NCBI GenBank assembly: GCA_021814355.1 | Contig: JAKAIJ010000002.1 | Span: forward strand, 1-38,496 | Direction: 5' to 3' | DNA: 38,496 bases | From: Acidobacteriota bacterium | Lineage (GTDB): Bacteria > Acidobacteriota > UBA4820 > DSQY01 | Shown: one piece after another, positions 1 through 9,040 of the stretch | Layout of the letters: each line of letters opens with the position of its first letter | How positions within the stretch are numbered: the first letter of the stretch is position 1 | Program-made: the position numbers and the translations under genes | The notes under the pieces: generated by a model | Databases searched by the model: none | What the model was told of the DNA's origin: nothing | The model's input: the letters and a program-made list of their open reading frames with translations, nothing else

Positions 1-193
1 GCGCCAGCCAGCCGTCGAGCAGGTCGGTGACGGAGGCCACGAGGAAGATCCCGACGGCCAGGACCTCGCGGTTGAAGAAGAACCACCGCTCGAACTTGAA
101 CTCCGTAAGCAGCACCACCACGATGATCGGGATCAGGAAGATCCGGAAGACCGTGATCAGGTTGGGGAGGTTGACCGCCCGCGGGCTCCGCAT
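1..193 (-). CDS. pgsA: CDP-diacylglycerol--glycerol-3-phosphate 3-phosphatidyltransferase (N-terminal part)
   Basis: The first 64 residues are in the window; the rest lies beyond the left edge. The enzyme makes phosphatidylglycerophosphate in the inner membrane. The reverse strand from the ATG at 193 reads MRSPRAVNLPNLITVFRI, the NxPNxLTxxR opening typical of PgsA. A hydrophobic helix (about residues 19-29) and a second one follow, running into VTDLLDGWLA, the start of the CDP-alcohol phosphatidyltransferase signature (DGxxAR). The gene starts 8 nt after the stop of the sigma-54 activator gene, so it is probably the third gene of a minus-strand operon. Another CDP-alcohol phosphatidyltransferase is possible, but the N-terminus favours PgsA. 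Confidence 0.85.
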   Translation of the reverse strand, partial: MRSPRAVNLPNLITVFRIFLIPIIVVVLLTEFKFERWFFFNREVLAVGIFLVASVTDLLDGWLA

Positions 194-201
194 CCCTCGC
201 G

Positions 202-1757
<1,556 letters not shown>

Positions 1758-1761
<4 letters not shown>

Positions 1762-2795
1762 GCGGGCGCCTGGCAGGCTGTTGAAAATCCCTTATGGGTC
1801 GCGTTGCCCAGCGCCGCGGGCGCAAGTGCAAGGCGGCGCGACGCCGGCGATGTCTTCAGCGCATCGTCTAGGAGCGCCAACGCAGCAGATACGCCCGCGC
1901 CGCGGCAACCCTTCGGGCGCGAGGGATTGAGGGCCGTCTGCTTTGTTCCGGCTCGTCGCCAGGGGGTATCCACCCTGCCTTCCTCGCCGCGCCTCGCATC
2001 CGGCCCCCAAGCACCTCGCGCGCGGCCCACAAGGGGTTTCTCAACCGCCTGCTTGAGCTGCTCCAGGCGGCTCTTGACGCGGGCGGCGAGGGGGTCGTCG
2101 TCGCCCACCTTGCCCTTCCACGCGGCCTCGGCGGCGGTGTAGGCCTCCTTGGCCTTGGCGTCGTTGCCGGCGCGGTCGTAGTATTCGCCGAGGAGGAGCT
2201 GGGCCGCGCCCTCGGGCAGCAGGCCGCTCTTCGCCCCCGCGAGCTTCTTCCAGCTCTCCTCGGCCTTCTCGGGCCGCCTCTTCGCCTCGTAGAGCCGGGC
2301 CTGGAGCATCAGGGCCAGGGGGCCGGCGACCGGGTCCGCCGTCACGGGGGCAACTTGGGCGAGAGCCTCGTCGAGCTTGCCGGCGCGGGCGCTGGCCATG
2401 GCCCGGTAGAGGGCCACCTGCGGGGCCGCGGCCCCCGCGTCCTTGGCGGCCTCGTCGAGCCGCTTGGAGACCTCCTGGGCGCGGGCGGCCTCGCTGTCGT
2501 AGAAAACCCCGCCCTGGCGCTTGAAGCTTTCCCGGGAGGGGTCGTCCTTCGCGAGCACCGGGGCGTCGAAGGCCTCCGCCACCCGCGAGAGGCGGAACGA
2601 GGCCTCGTCGCGGCGCGCCTGGACCCGGTCGAGAAGGTACTTACCCCCCACGAACGCCGCGAGGCAGAGGACCAAGCCGGCGAGGTAAAGCCTCCAGTGG
2701 CGCTCCACCCCCCCTTCCACGTCCCGGTAGGCCGTGGAGAGTAGGTCGCGGAAGGCGTCGTGGCGCATGTCCTGTTTGGTGAGCCTCTTGGTCAT
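1758..2795 (-). CDS. Membrane-anchored TPR protein (YfgM-like) with a repeat-derived C-terminal tail
   Basis: A 345-residue protein with a short cytoplasmic N-terminus, one transmembrane helix (about 34-54) and helical TPR-like repeats (about 60-245). Residues such as GEYYDRAGNDAKAKEAYTAA are typical. The shape resembles YfgM/BamD-type periplasmic TPR proteins; the function is unknown. The family-like part ends at about SRLEQLK. From there to the stop the reading frame runs through inserted element A1 (1773-2052), giving a tail of about 94 residues rich in Arg, Gly, Ala and Pro. Element plus a 2-nt flank is 282 bp, so the frame and the ATGA overlap with the next gene are kept. Removing 282 bp would leave an end of LEQLKAPA. 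Whether the tail is tolerated, used or degraded is not visible. Confidence 0.8.
1773..2052 (-). mobile_element. Short inverted-repeat element, family A, copy A1 (280 bp)
   Basis: Ends are GCAGGCTGTTGAAAATCCC (1773) and, on the other strand, GCAGGCGGTTGAGAAACCC (2052), matching at about 16 of 19 positions. On the minus strand it aligns end to end with copy A2 (22178-22728) once A2's nested insert is removed. Shared internal blocks include GACATCGCCGGCGTCGCG and GGTTGCCGCGGC. It holds no gene of its own. The left and right halves are partly complementary, so the element could fold into a long imperfect hairpin. It is more diverged from A2 and A3 than they are from each other, so it is probably an older insertion. 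Flanks are AA and CA on the minus strand rather than the TA seen at the other copies. Confidence 0.82.
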
Positions 2796-2822
2796 TGGTC
2801 GGACTCCTCGGAGCGGTGCGGT

Positions 2823-2899
2823 TGGTGTGCCTGGCGGGAGTTGAACCCACGACCCCCTGCTTAGGAGGCAGGTGCTCTATCCAACTGAGCTACAGGCAC
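2823..2899 (-). tRNA. tRNA-Arg (anticodon CCU)
   Basis: The reverse strand folds as a full cloverleaf. The acceptor stem is GTGCCTG/CAGGCAC, the D arm is AGCTCAGTTGGATAGAGC, the anticodon stem is CCTGC/GCAGG around loop CTCCTAA (anticodon CCT), and the T arm is GTGGGTTCAACTCCCGC. The discriminator is A and the 3' CCA is encoded (2823-2825). It reads the AGG arginine codon. It lies between the acylphosphatase and TPR genes on the same strand. Confidence 0.96.
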
Positions 2900-2919
2900 A
2901 GCGGGGGCCACAGGCCCAG

Positions 2920-3201
2920 TCAGTACTCTATCGTAAAGCCCCGCGCACTTTCAAGGTTCGAAGGAGGGTGGAGAGGTTCCAGTTGGTCCACCCGGGCGTG
3001 GGCGGGGCCCTCGGCCAGGGCCGCCGCCAGGAGGTTCACCGCCTCCGCGGCTCCGGCCGCCGCCACCTCCACCGCGCCGTCGGGGAGGTTGCGGACCCAC
3101 CCGCGCAGCCCCAGGGCGAGCGCCCGGCGCTGGACGAAGTACCGGAAACCGACCCCCTGGACGCGCCCGGAGACCCTCCAGGACCGGACCACCACGCTCA
3201 C
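2920..3201 (-). CDS. acyP: Acylphosphatase
   Basis: A 93-residue protein of normal family length. It hydrolyses acyl phosphates such as carbamoyl phosphate and 1,3-bisphosphoglycerate in the cytosol. The signature GRVQGVGFRYF (12-22) holds the phosphate-binding loop and catalytic Arg20. WVRNLPDGAVEV (35-46) holds catalytic Asn38. The start is GTG at 3201. No Shine-Dalgarno sequence is visible. An extended -10 (TGCTAGAAT) ends 6 nt before the GTG, so the transcript may be leaderless. The downstream tRNA-Arg lies 20 nt beyond the stop. Confidence 0.93.
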   Translation of the reverse strand: MSVVVRSWRVSGRVQGVGFRYFVQRRALALGLRGWVRNLPDGAVEVAAAGAAEAVNLLAAALAEGPAHARVDQLEPLHPPSNLESARGFTIEY

Positions 3202-3207
3202 CGTGCC

Positions 3208-3216
3208 ATTCTAGCA
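3208..3216 (-). promoter_or_regulatory. Extended -10 promoter of acyP, possibly leaderless
   Basis: The reverse strand reads TGC-TAGAAT followed by 6 nt and the GTG start, so transcription would begin at or next to the start codon. No convincing -35 is seen, as expected for a TGn extended -10. The same TGCTAGAATGG string with the same 6-nt spacing precedes the cyclase gene at 17815. Confidence 0.5.
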
Positions 3217-3257
3217 CCGGGAAGGGTTCAAAAACCTCCGTATGTGACGGCAATCAC

Positions 3258-3286
3258 TTGCGAAATGCGTCCTATGACGGTACATT
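3258..3286 (+). promoter_or_regulatory. Sigma-70-type promoter of the first giant secreted protein
   Basis: TTGCGA (3258-3263) and TACATT (3281-3286) are separated by 17 nt; each matches consensus at four of six positions. They lie in a short AT-richer stretch. The start codon is at 3315 with GGGAGGG at 3301 as ribosome binding site. Confidence 0.45.
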
Positions 3287-3314
3287 GGCCCCAGATGGAT
3301 GGGAGGGTGTCGCC

Positions 3315-6300
3315 ATGAGGAGGACCCTTCAACTCGGTTTGGTGTGCCTGCTCCTGGTGGCCGCGGCGGTCGCCGCCTGGCCGCAGATCCCCGGCGAAGG
3401 GTGGGAGCGGATCGGTCTCCTGGGCGGCAACATCACCGCCGTGGCGGTGAGCCCCGACTACGACGCCGACAAGACCCTCTACGCGGGGATCGCCGGCAGC
3501 GGCCTCTGGCGCAGCACCGACCGGGGAACCACCTGGACCCACCTCTCCAGCGTCCCCAACAACGGCACGGTGGCGGCCATCGCCTTCCGGAAAGACTACT
3601 CCTTCGGGAGGACCATCCCCATGTGGGTGGGAACCCGGGAGGGGACCGTCTACACCTCCCTCACCGACTTCGCCACCCTCCGGTACAGCGTCCCCCTCAA
3701 GGACCGGCTCGGCAACGCGGTCCCCGTGACCGGCATGACGGTGCCGGTGGCCGGGAACTACCTCGGCTGGGTGTTCGCGGGAACCTCCGGGGGCGGCATC
3801 TTCCGGAGCCTGGACGAGGGGGGAACCTTCGGCGCCGCGGGGACCACGACGGACACCGACGACTGCCGGGCCCTCGCCTCGGGGCCCACGGGGCAGGTGC
3901 TCGCCGCCTGCGCGAGCGGCAAGGGGATCGTCTACGCCTTCAGCGGCGAGTGGGTTCCCTCGGGGCCGAGCCCGCTGGTGGGGGCGGTGCCCACCGCCCT
4001 CCACATCTCCATGGACAACGGGAACGCCGTCTGGCTCGGCACGCGGGACTTCGGGTTGTGGCGCTCCACCACCGCGGCCTCCAGCTGGTCCGCCGCCTGC
4101 GACGGGGTCACCCTGGCCCAAACGGCGTTCCAGGTGGGCGCCGTGGCCGCCTGCCCGCGCTTCGCCGCCGACGGCGAGGTCTGGGAGGGGCGCTCCGACG
4201 GGCTGCGGATCTCCACGGACGGGGCCGCCACGTGCGGCTGGGACAACCTATTCGCCAGCGTCACCGGCATCGCCTTCGCCCCCAAGTACCACGGGGGCGG
4301 CCTTTGCGACGCGTTCGTGGCGACCACCACCGGCCTCTTCCTCAAGTCCTGCAACCCCGCGCCCCCCGCGGTCACGGCCACCCCGCCCGCGGTCTCGGTA
4401 CCGGCGGTGGCCGTCCAGCAGACCGCCCTGCCCGGGATCTGGGCCGGCTCCAGCTCGGGGCTTCTGCGGATGAAGACCAAGGACGTCCCGCCCCTTTTCC
4501 TTCAGTACAATGCCTGGGGGGCGTTCAACAACGGGATCCCCGACCTAGTCGCGGTCTGCCTCGCCCCCGCCTACCGGGAGGGCGGCGTCTGCGGCACCGA
4601 CCAGCAGACCCTCGTGGTGGCGGACCGGTCGCTGGGGGTCTTCCGGTCCCAGGACGGCGGGAACACCTGGGCCAAGCTCGACCTCAACGGCGCCGGCCAG
4701 TCCACCTGGCCCGCCAACGCCGTCGCGAACGACCTGGCCATCTCCCCGAAGTACGCGACGGGGAGCGCCGACGAGACCCTCTTCGCCGCCACCTCCCTCG
4801 GGCTCCTGCGCTGGGACGGCCCCACGACGGGGTGGGTCCAACCCGCCAAGGATTTTCCCTACAACACGACCCACGTGGCGGTGCCGCTGACCTACGACCG
4901 CGCGGGGGCGGCGCGGTTCCCCTTCCACACGGTCTACTTCAGCACCGACAACGCCACGAGCCGGGGACTCTACTTCTCCGACAACGACGGGGTTACCGTG
5001 GTCCGGTTCACGGGCCTCACGTTCGCGGACATCACGGCGATCTCGGCTTCCCCGGGCCACGGCGTCACCGACGAGCTGCTCTTCGTCTCCACCGGCGTCC
5101 GCGGGACCTACTTCGCGAGCAAGCACCTCGCCGCGACGGCCTGGTGCAACTTCCGGACGGGTCTGAGCCCCTACGTGCGGGACATGGAGGTCGCCCCCGC
5201 CCTCATGGCCGGAGGCATCCGCCTCGTGGCGGCCACGCTGTCGGGCCCCTTCTATGGCGATTTCGACCCCGCGAACCAGTCCGACGGCTGCGCCACGGCG
5301 AAATACAGCTGGAAGCAGGCCGCCTTCGCCCCCGCCTCGGGCTGCCTCGACACCCTGTCGGTGGGGTTCGCCTACCAGGGGGACGGGACGGTGGTGGCGG
5401 TGGGGACCTCGGAGGACGGGGTCCACGTGTCGGTGAACGGCGGGCAGGCCTTTGACGGAGGAACGGGGTACAACTCGCTTCCCGACGACGTCTACAACGT
5501 CCTGCCCCACATGCGGGACGAAAAGATCCTCTTCGCCAGCTCGCCGAGCTACGGCGTCTTCGTCAGCAAGAACAAGGGAGCCTCCTTCCGCCCCTGGAAC
5601 CGCGGCGCGGGCGGCGCGGGCAACCCCTGCGACGTGGAGGAGGCGTTCGGCCTCGGGATGATGACCGACCGCGCCGGCCCAAGCTGGCCCGGCTGGGACG
5701 TCATCTGGGCGGGGACGCGGAGCGAGGGCATCAAGTACCGCTGGACCGTCTACGACACGACCGCGGGGACCATTGACCTCAGGACCCAAAACGGCTGGTA
5801 CGGCACCAACGTGACCACGGGGCGCTTTGAGCGCTTCGACACGCTCGGGACCGGTCAGCAGAAGCCCGCCTGGTCCACCAGCCCGACCCTGGGGATGTAC
5901 CGGTGCGACCCCACCGTCTGGGCCAACTGGTACGCCAACAACACGGGGCTGGGGGCGACGAACGCGAAGTCCATCCGCTTCGGATACAACGGCCCCGACC
6001 CCGTCCCCGCGCCCAACGGCCAGCCCGTAGCGGGGAAGGTCGGGCCGGGCCTGTGGAACTACTACACGGTTGACGTGCCGGCGGGGAGCGGGAGCCTCCT
6101 GTGCAACCTCGCCGACCTGAGCGCCGCCGCGGGGGACGACCCCGACCTCTACCTCAAGTACGCCGGTCCGCCCACCACCGTCAGCTACGACGCCGTGTCG
6201 GCCACCACGGGCGACGAGCGCATTTGCTCCAAGGGGCTCCCGTTCACCCTGCTCAACGAGAATTTCGAGGGCACGTGGGGGCCGTACGGCGACGTGCCGC

Positions 6301-8948
6301 CGGCGGGGTGGACCATCCTCGACTACGGCGACGAGGCGGTTAAGGCCTGGAACCTGAACGACTGGCACAAGTTCGCCAAGGGCGGCATCTACGGCAACGT
6401 GGCGCGGGTCTATTACACGCCGCTCGAGAACCAGAACGAGTGGCTGATGACCCCGACCTTCAACATTCCTGCCACGGCCACCTCGGTGGACCTGGAGTTC
6501 GACCACTACTTCCGCGAGTACACGGGAAGCACCGTCGTCCAGTACGGCCGCGTCTACTACCACTCCGCCCAGCGGGGTTGGACGCTCCTTGCGAGCTACA
6601 GCGCCGACACGGCCAACATGGCCCACGCCACTCTCTCGCTGCTCCCGTACCGGGGCGAGACCAGCGCCCAGATCCTCTTCCAGTACGTGGGGTACAACGG
6701 CTGGTACTGGGAGCTCGACAACGTGAAGGTCTCCGGACTGGATCTCCGGGCGGGGACCTGGTGGATCGGCGTGCGCGGCAACGGCGCCGGCACCAACCCC
6801 TACGAGCTCACCGTCACCCTCAACGGCTGTCCCCTCGGCGTCGCGGCCCCGGCGGCGGCCCGGAGTGGCGCGGGGGGCAAGACCTGGACCCCCGGCGCGT
6901 ACATCCTCCCGGGACCGCTGGCGCCCGCGGCGGGCACCGTCTGGGGCACCGTCAGCAACACCGGCGCGGGCGGCGTCATGCGCGGGACCGACACGGCGGC
7001 CCTCTCGGGCTCCCCGGGAGTGGACGCGGCGGTCTCCCCGGAGGGCCTTCCCGAGCCGCCGGCCGCCCTGGCCGGCCCCGCGCCGGACGCGGTCACCTGG
7101 GAGGCGCGCAACGGCACCGGCGCCGGCGCGCTCACCAACCTCAACAGCCAATGCGTGATCCAGCTCCCCGACCTGACGCTCGTCGCCGGGTGCAACGGCG
7201 GGGTCTTCTACTCACCGGCGCCCGACGAGGGCCGGACCACCTGGGTGGAGTCCACCGCCAACATCGCGGGGGCGTGCAGCAACAACTTCACCGACCTGCT
7301 CCGCTGCTCCAACGGCGACGTCCTGATCGGGGCGAACGGGACCGCCAACGGCGGCGTCTGGCTCTCGGGGGACGAGGGGCGCCACTGGATGCGGCTCACC
7401 ACCGGTTTCGACCCCACCAAGCGCCACCTCCAGGACCTCGTGAACGACAACCCCGCCACCGGCACCGTCCAGTACTACGCGGGGACGGACACGACGGGCC
7501 TCTACACGCGCACCATCACCGCCCCGGCCTACCCCACGGTCACGGGGCTCTCGGCCACCTCCGGGCCCACCACGGGCGGCGGGACGATCACCGTCACGGG
7601 AACCGGATTCTCCAACGCCTGTCCCACGGGGAGCGCGGCCGACTGTCCCAACGCCGGGCCGGTGGTCCTCTTCGACGACGTGGAGGCGGCAAGCACGGCC
7701 TACGTCAGCTCCACCACGCTCACCTGCGTGGTCCCCGCCCATCCCGAGGGGCCCGCGGTGGTGACGGTGCGCAACCCCGACACCCGGCGCGGCGGCTCCC
7801 GGAGCTACACCTACACCTGCACCGCGCCCTCGGGCCTGACCAACAACACCGCGGCCGACGTGAGTTGCGCCGACACGGGCGTGCTGGTGACCTGGGCCAG
7901 GGACGCGGGGAACTGGGCCGACGGAGGGGGCGGCAGCCGGACCTACGACGTGCTGCGGGGCGCCGTCACCGTGGCCTCGAGCCTGGCCTACGGGACGACG
8001 ACCTTCACCGACCTCGGCGGGATCAACGGGACGACCTACACGTACACGGTCCTCTACCGCAACGGGTGCGGCCTCACGGCCACGACCGCCGGCGCCAGCG
8101 CCGCGGACGACGTGGCGCCCGGCGCGCCGGTCATCACGACCATCGCGGACGCCAATGCCTGCGCCCAGAGCGGGGTACAAGTGAACTACACGGCGGGCGG
8201 CGGCGCTACGCGCCACGACCTCTACCGCGACGGTGTTCTCGCCGTGACCAACTACGCCACGGGCGCCACCTACAACCCCGGCGACACGGCGAGCCACACG
8301 TACGTGGTCCGGGCCCTCAGCGGCGCCTGCGGCACCAACTCCGCGGGCAGCGCCTTCGCGGATGCCAACGGGACGCCCGGCGCGCCGGCCATCACCGCCG
8401 TCACCGACAACAACGCCTACGCCCAGGACGGGGTGCGGGTCGCCTTCACCGCGGGCTCCGGCACCACCAAGCACGTCCTGCTGAGGGACGGCGTGGCGGT
8501 GGCGGACCCCTACGTCTCCGGGGCGCTCTACAACCCGGGAGACACGCTCTCCCACACGTACGTGGTCCGGGGTTACAACGGCACCTGCTTCACGGATTCG
8601 ACGGGCGTGGCGGGGACGGACGTGTTCCTAGCGCCGCTGGAGGTTCCCGGGAGCAGCCTGCTCTGGAGCGCCGGGACCAAGACGACCCTGACCTGGTCCG
8701 CGGCGACCGGCGCCACGGGCTACCGGGTCTACCGGGGCGACAAGGCCGAGCTGGCCAACCTGCCGACCGGAGCCAAGGTGTGCAAGGGCTACGACGGCGC
8801 CGCCACCACATCGGGGGCGGTGTTGACCGCGACCCCGCCGTCCGGGAGCTTCTACTGGTATCTGGCGGTGGCCTACAACGGCGCCGGGGAGGGCCCGGCG
8901 GGCGCGGGCTGCGTGCTCAGTTCCACCGGCGCCTGCGCCGCGCCGTGA
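3315..8948 (+). CDS. Giant secreted Asp-box propeller protein with a split PPC domain, IPT/TIG and fibronectin-like repeats (paralog 1)
   Basis: 1877 residues from the ATG at 3315, chosen over an in-frame ATG 57 nt upstream because of GGGAGGG at 3301 and the signal peptide MRRTLQLGLVCLLLVAAAVA that follows. About residues 25-890 are BNR/Asp-box repeats (RSTDRGTTW, RSQDGGNTW) that should fold as beta-propellers. Residues about 905-1174 form a pre-peptidase C-terminal (PPC) domain (LWNYYTVDVPAG...GTWWIGVRG). It is interrupted at about 981-1143 by a domain like cleaved-adhesin/MAM sandwiches (NENFEGTWG, PAGWTILDYGD). A further Asp-box segment follows, then an IPT/TIG domain (about 1407-1500) and four fibronectin-III-like units, two of them near-identical tandem copies. 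It is probably exported and works at or outside the cell surface. There is no catalytic motif, so the role is unknown. It is clearly paralogous to the next gene. Confidence 0.88.
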   Translation: MRRTLQLGLVCLLLVAAAVAAWPQIPGEGWERIGLLGGNITAVAVSPDYDADKTLYAGIAGSGLWRSTDRGTTWTHLSSVPNNGTVAAIAFRKDYSFGRTIPMWVGTREGTVYTSLTDFATLRYSVPLKDRLGNAVPVTGMTVPVAGNYLGWVFAGTSGGGIFRSLDEGGTFGAAGTTTDTDDCRALASGPTGQVLAACASGKGIVYAFSGEWVPSGPSPLVGAVPTALHISMDNGNAVWLGTRDFGLWRSTTAASSWSAACDGVTLAQTAFQVGAVAACPRFAADGEVWEGRSDGLRISTDGAATCGWDNLFASVTGIAFAPKYHGGGLCDAFVATTTGLFLKSCNPAPPAVTATPPAVSVPAVAVQQTALPGIWAGSSSGLLRMKTKDVPPLFLQYNAWGAFNNGIPDLVAVCLAPAYREGGVCGTDQQTLVVADRSLGVFRSQDGGNTWAKLDLNGAGQSTWPANAVANDLAISPKYATGSADETLFAATSLGLLRWDGPTTGWVQPAKDFPYNTTHVAVPLTYDRAGAARFPFHTVYFSTDNATSRGLYFSDNDGVTVVRFTGLTFADITAISASPGHGVTDELLFVSTGVRGTYFASKHLAATAWCNFRTGLSPYVRDMEVAPALMAGGIRLVAATLSGPFYGDFDPANQSDGCATAKYSWKQAAFAPASGCLDTLSVGFAYQGDGTVVAVGTSEDGVHVSVNGGQAFDGGTGYNSLPDDVYNVLPHMRDEKILFASSPSYGVFVSKNKGASFRPWNRGAGGAGNPCDVEEAFGLGMMTDRAGPSWPGWDVIWAGTRSEGIKYRWTVYDTTAGTIDLRTQNGWYGTNVTTGRFERFDTLGTGQQKPAWSTSPTLGMYRCDPTVWANWYANNTGLGATNAKSIRFGYNGPDPVPAPNGQPVAGKVGPGLWNYYTVDVPAGSGSLLCNLADLSAAAGDDPDLYLKYAGPPTTVSYDAVSATTGDERICSKGLPFTLLNENFEGTWGPYGDVPPAGWTILDYGDEAVKAWNLNDWHKFAKGGIYGNVARVYYTPLENQNEWLMTPTFNIPATATSVDLEFDHYFREYTGSTVVQYGRVYYHSAQRGWTLLASYSADTANMAHATLSLLPYRGETSAQILFQYVGYNGWYWELDNVKVSGLDLRAGTWWIGVRGNGAGTNPYELTVTLNGCPLGVAAPAAARSGAGGKTWTPGAYILPGPLAPAAGTVWGTVSNTGAGGVMRGTDTAALSGSPGVDAAVSPEGLPEPPAALAGPAPDAVTWEARNGTGAGALTNLNSQCVIQLPDLTLVAGCNGGVFYSPAPDEGRTTWVESTANIAGACSNNFTDLLRCSNGDVLIGANGTANGGVWLSGDEGRHWMRLTTGFDPTKRHLQDLVNDNPATGTVQYYAGTDTTGLYTRTITAPAYPTVTGLSATSGPTTGGGTITVTGTGFSNACPTGSAADCPNAGPVVLFDDVEAASTAYVSSTTLTCVVPAHPEGPAVVTVRNPDTRRGGSRSYTYTCTAPSGLTNNTAADVSCADTGVLVTWARDAGNWADGGGGSRTYDVLRGAVTVASSLAYGTTTFTDLGGINGTTYTYTVLYRNGCGLTATTAGASAADDVAPGAPVITTIADANACAQSGVQVNYTAGGGATRHDLYRDGVLAVTNYATGATYNPGDTASHTYVVRALSGACGTNSAGSAFADANGTPGAPAITAVTDNNAYAQDGVRVAFTAGSGTTKHVLLRDGVAVADPYVSGALYNPGDTLSHTYVVRGYNGTCFTDSTGVAGTDVFLAPLEVPGSSLLWSAGTKTTLTWSAATGATGYRVYRGDKAELANLPTGAKVCKGYDGAATTSGAVLTATPPSGSFYWYLAVAYNGAGEGPAGAGCVLSSTGACAAP
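8121..8636 (+). repeat. Tandem 258-bp (86-residue) coding repeat, two copies
   Basis: The copies start at 8121 and 8379, each at GGCGCGCCGG. Each encodes a fibronectin-like unit opening GAPVIT/GAPAIT, then YNPGDT, SHTYVVR and a Cys pair (GACGT / GTCFT). This indicates a recent in-frame domain duplication inside paralog 1. The second paralog lacks these units. Confidence 0.75.
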
Positions 8949-8987
8949 GGGACTGTCCCGCGGCGGAACCGGTCCGCGTGAACCATC

Positions 8988-9022
8988 GCCCGTCCGCCGC
9001 CGGTGGCCGGCGGCGGACGGGC
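8988..9022 (+). terminator. Perfect 16-bp GC hairpin between the two paralogs
   Basis: GCCCGTCCGCCGCCGG (8988-9003), a 3-nt loop TGG, and its exact complement (9007-9022). No T-run follows, so it is not a classical intrinsic terminator. It could pause or attenuate transcription, or protect the upstream mRNA's 3' end. The ribosome binding site (GGGAG, 9030) of the next gene begins 8 nt beyond it. Confidence 0.55.
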
Positions 9023-9040
9023 GACTCGTGGGAGCTGAAG

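Noticed and set aside
6440..9040. Upstream extension of paralog 2 into paralog 1
   Set aside because: The frame is open but overlaps paralog 1 in another frame and has low-complexity Arg/Pro content. The signal peptide and ribosome site at 9041 fix the start.
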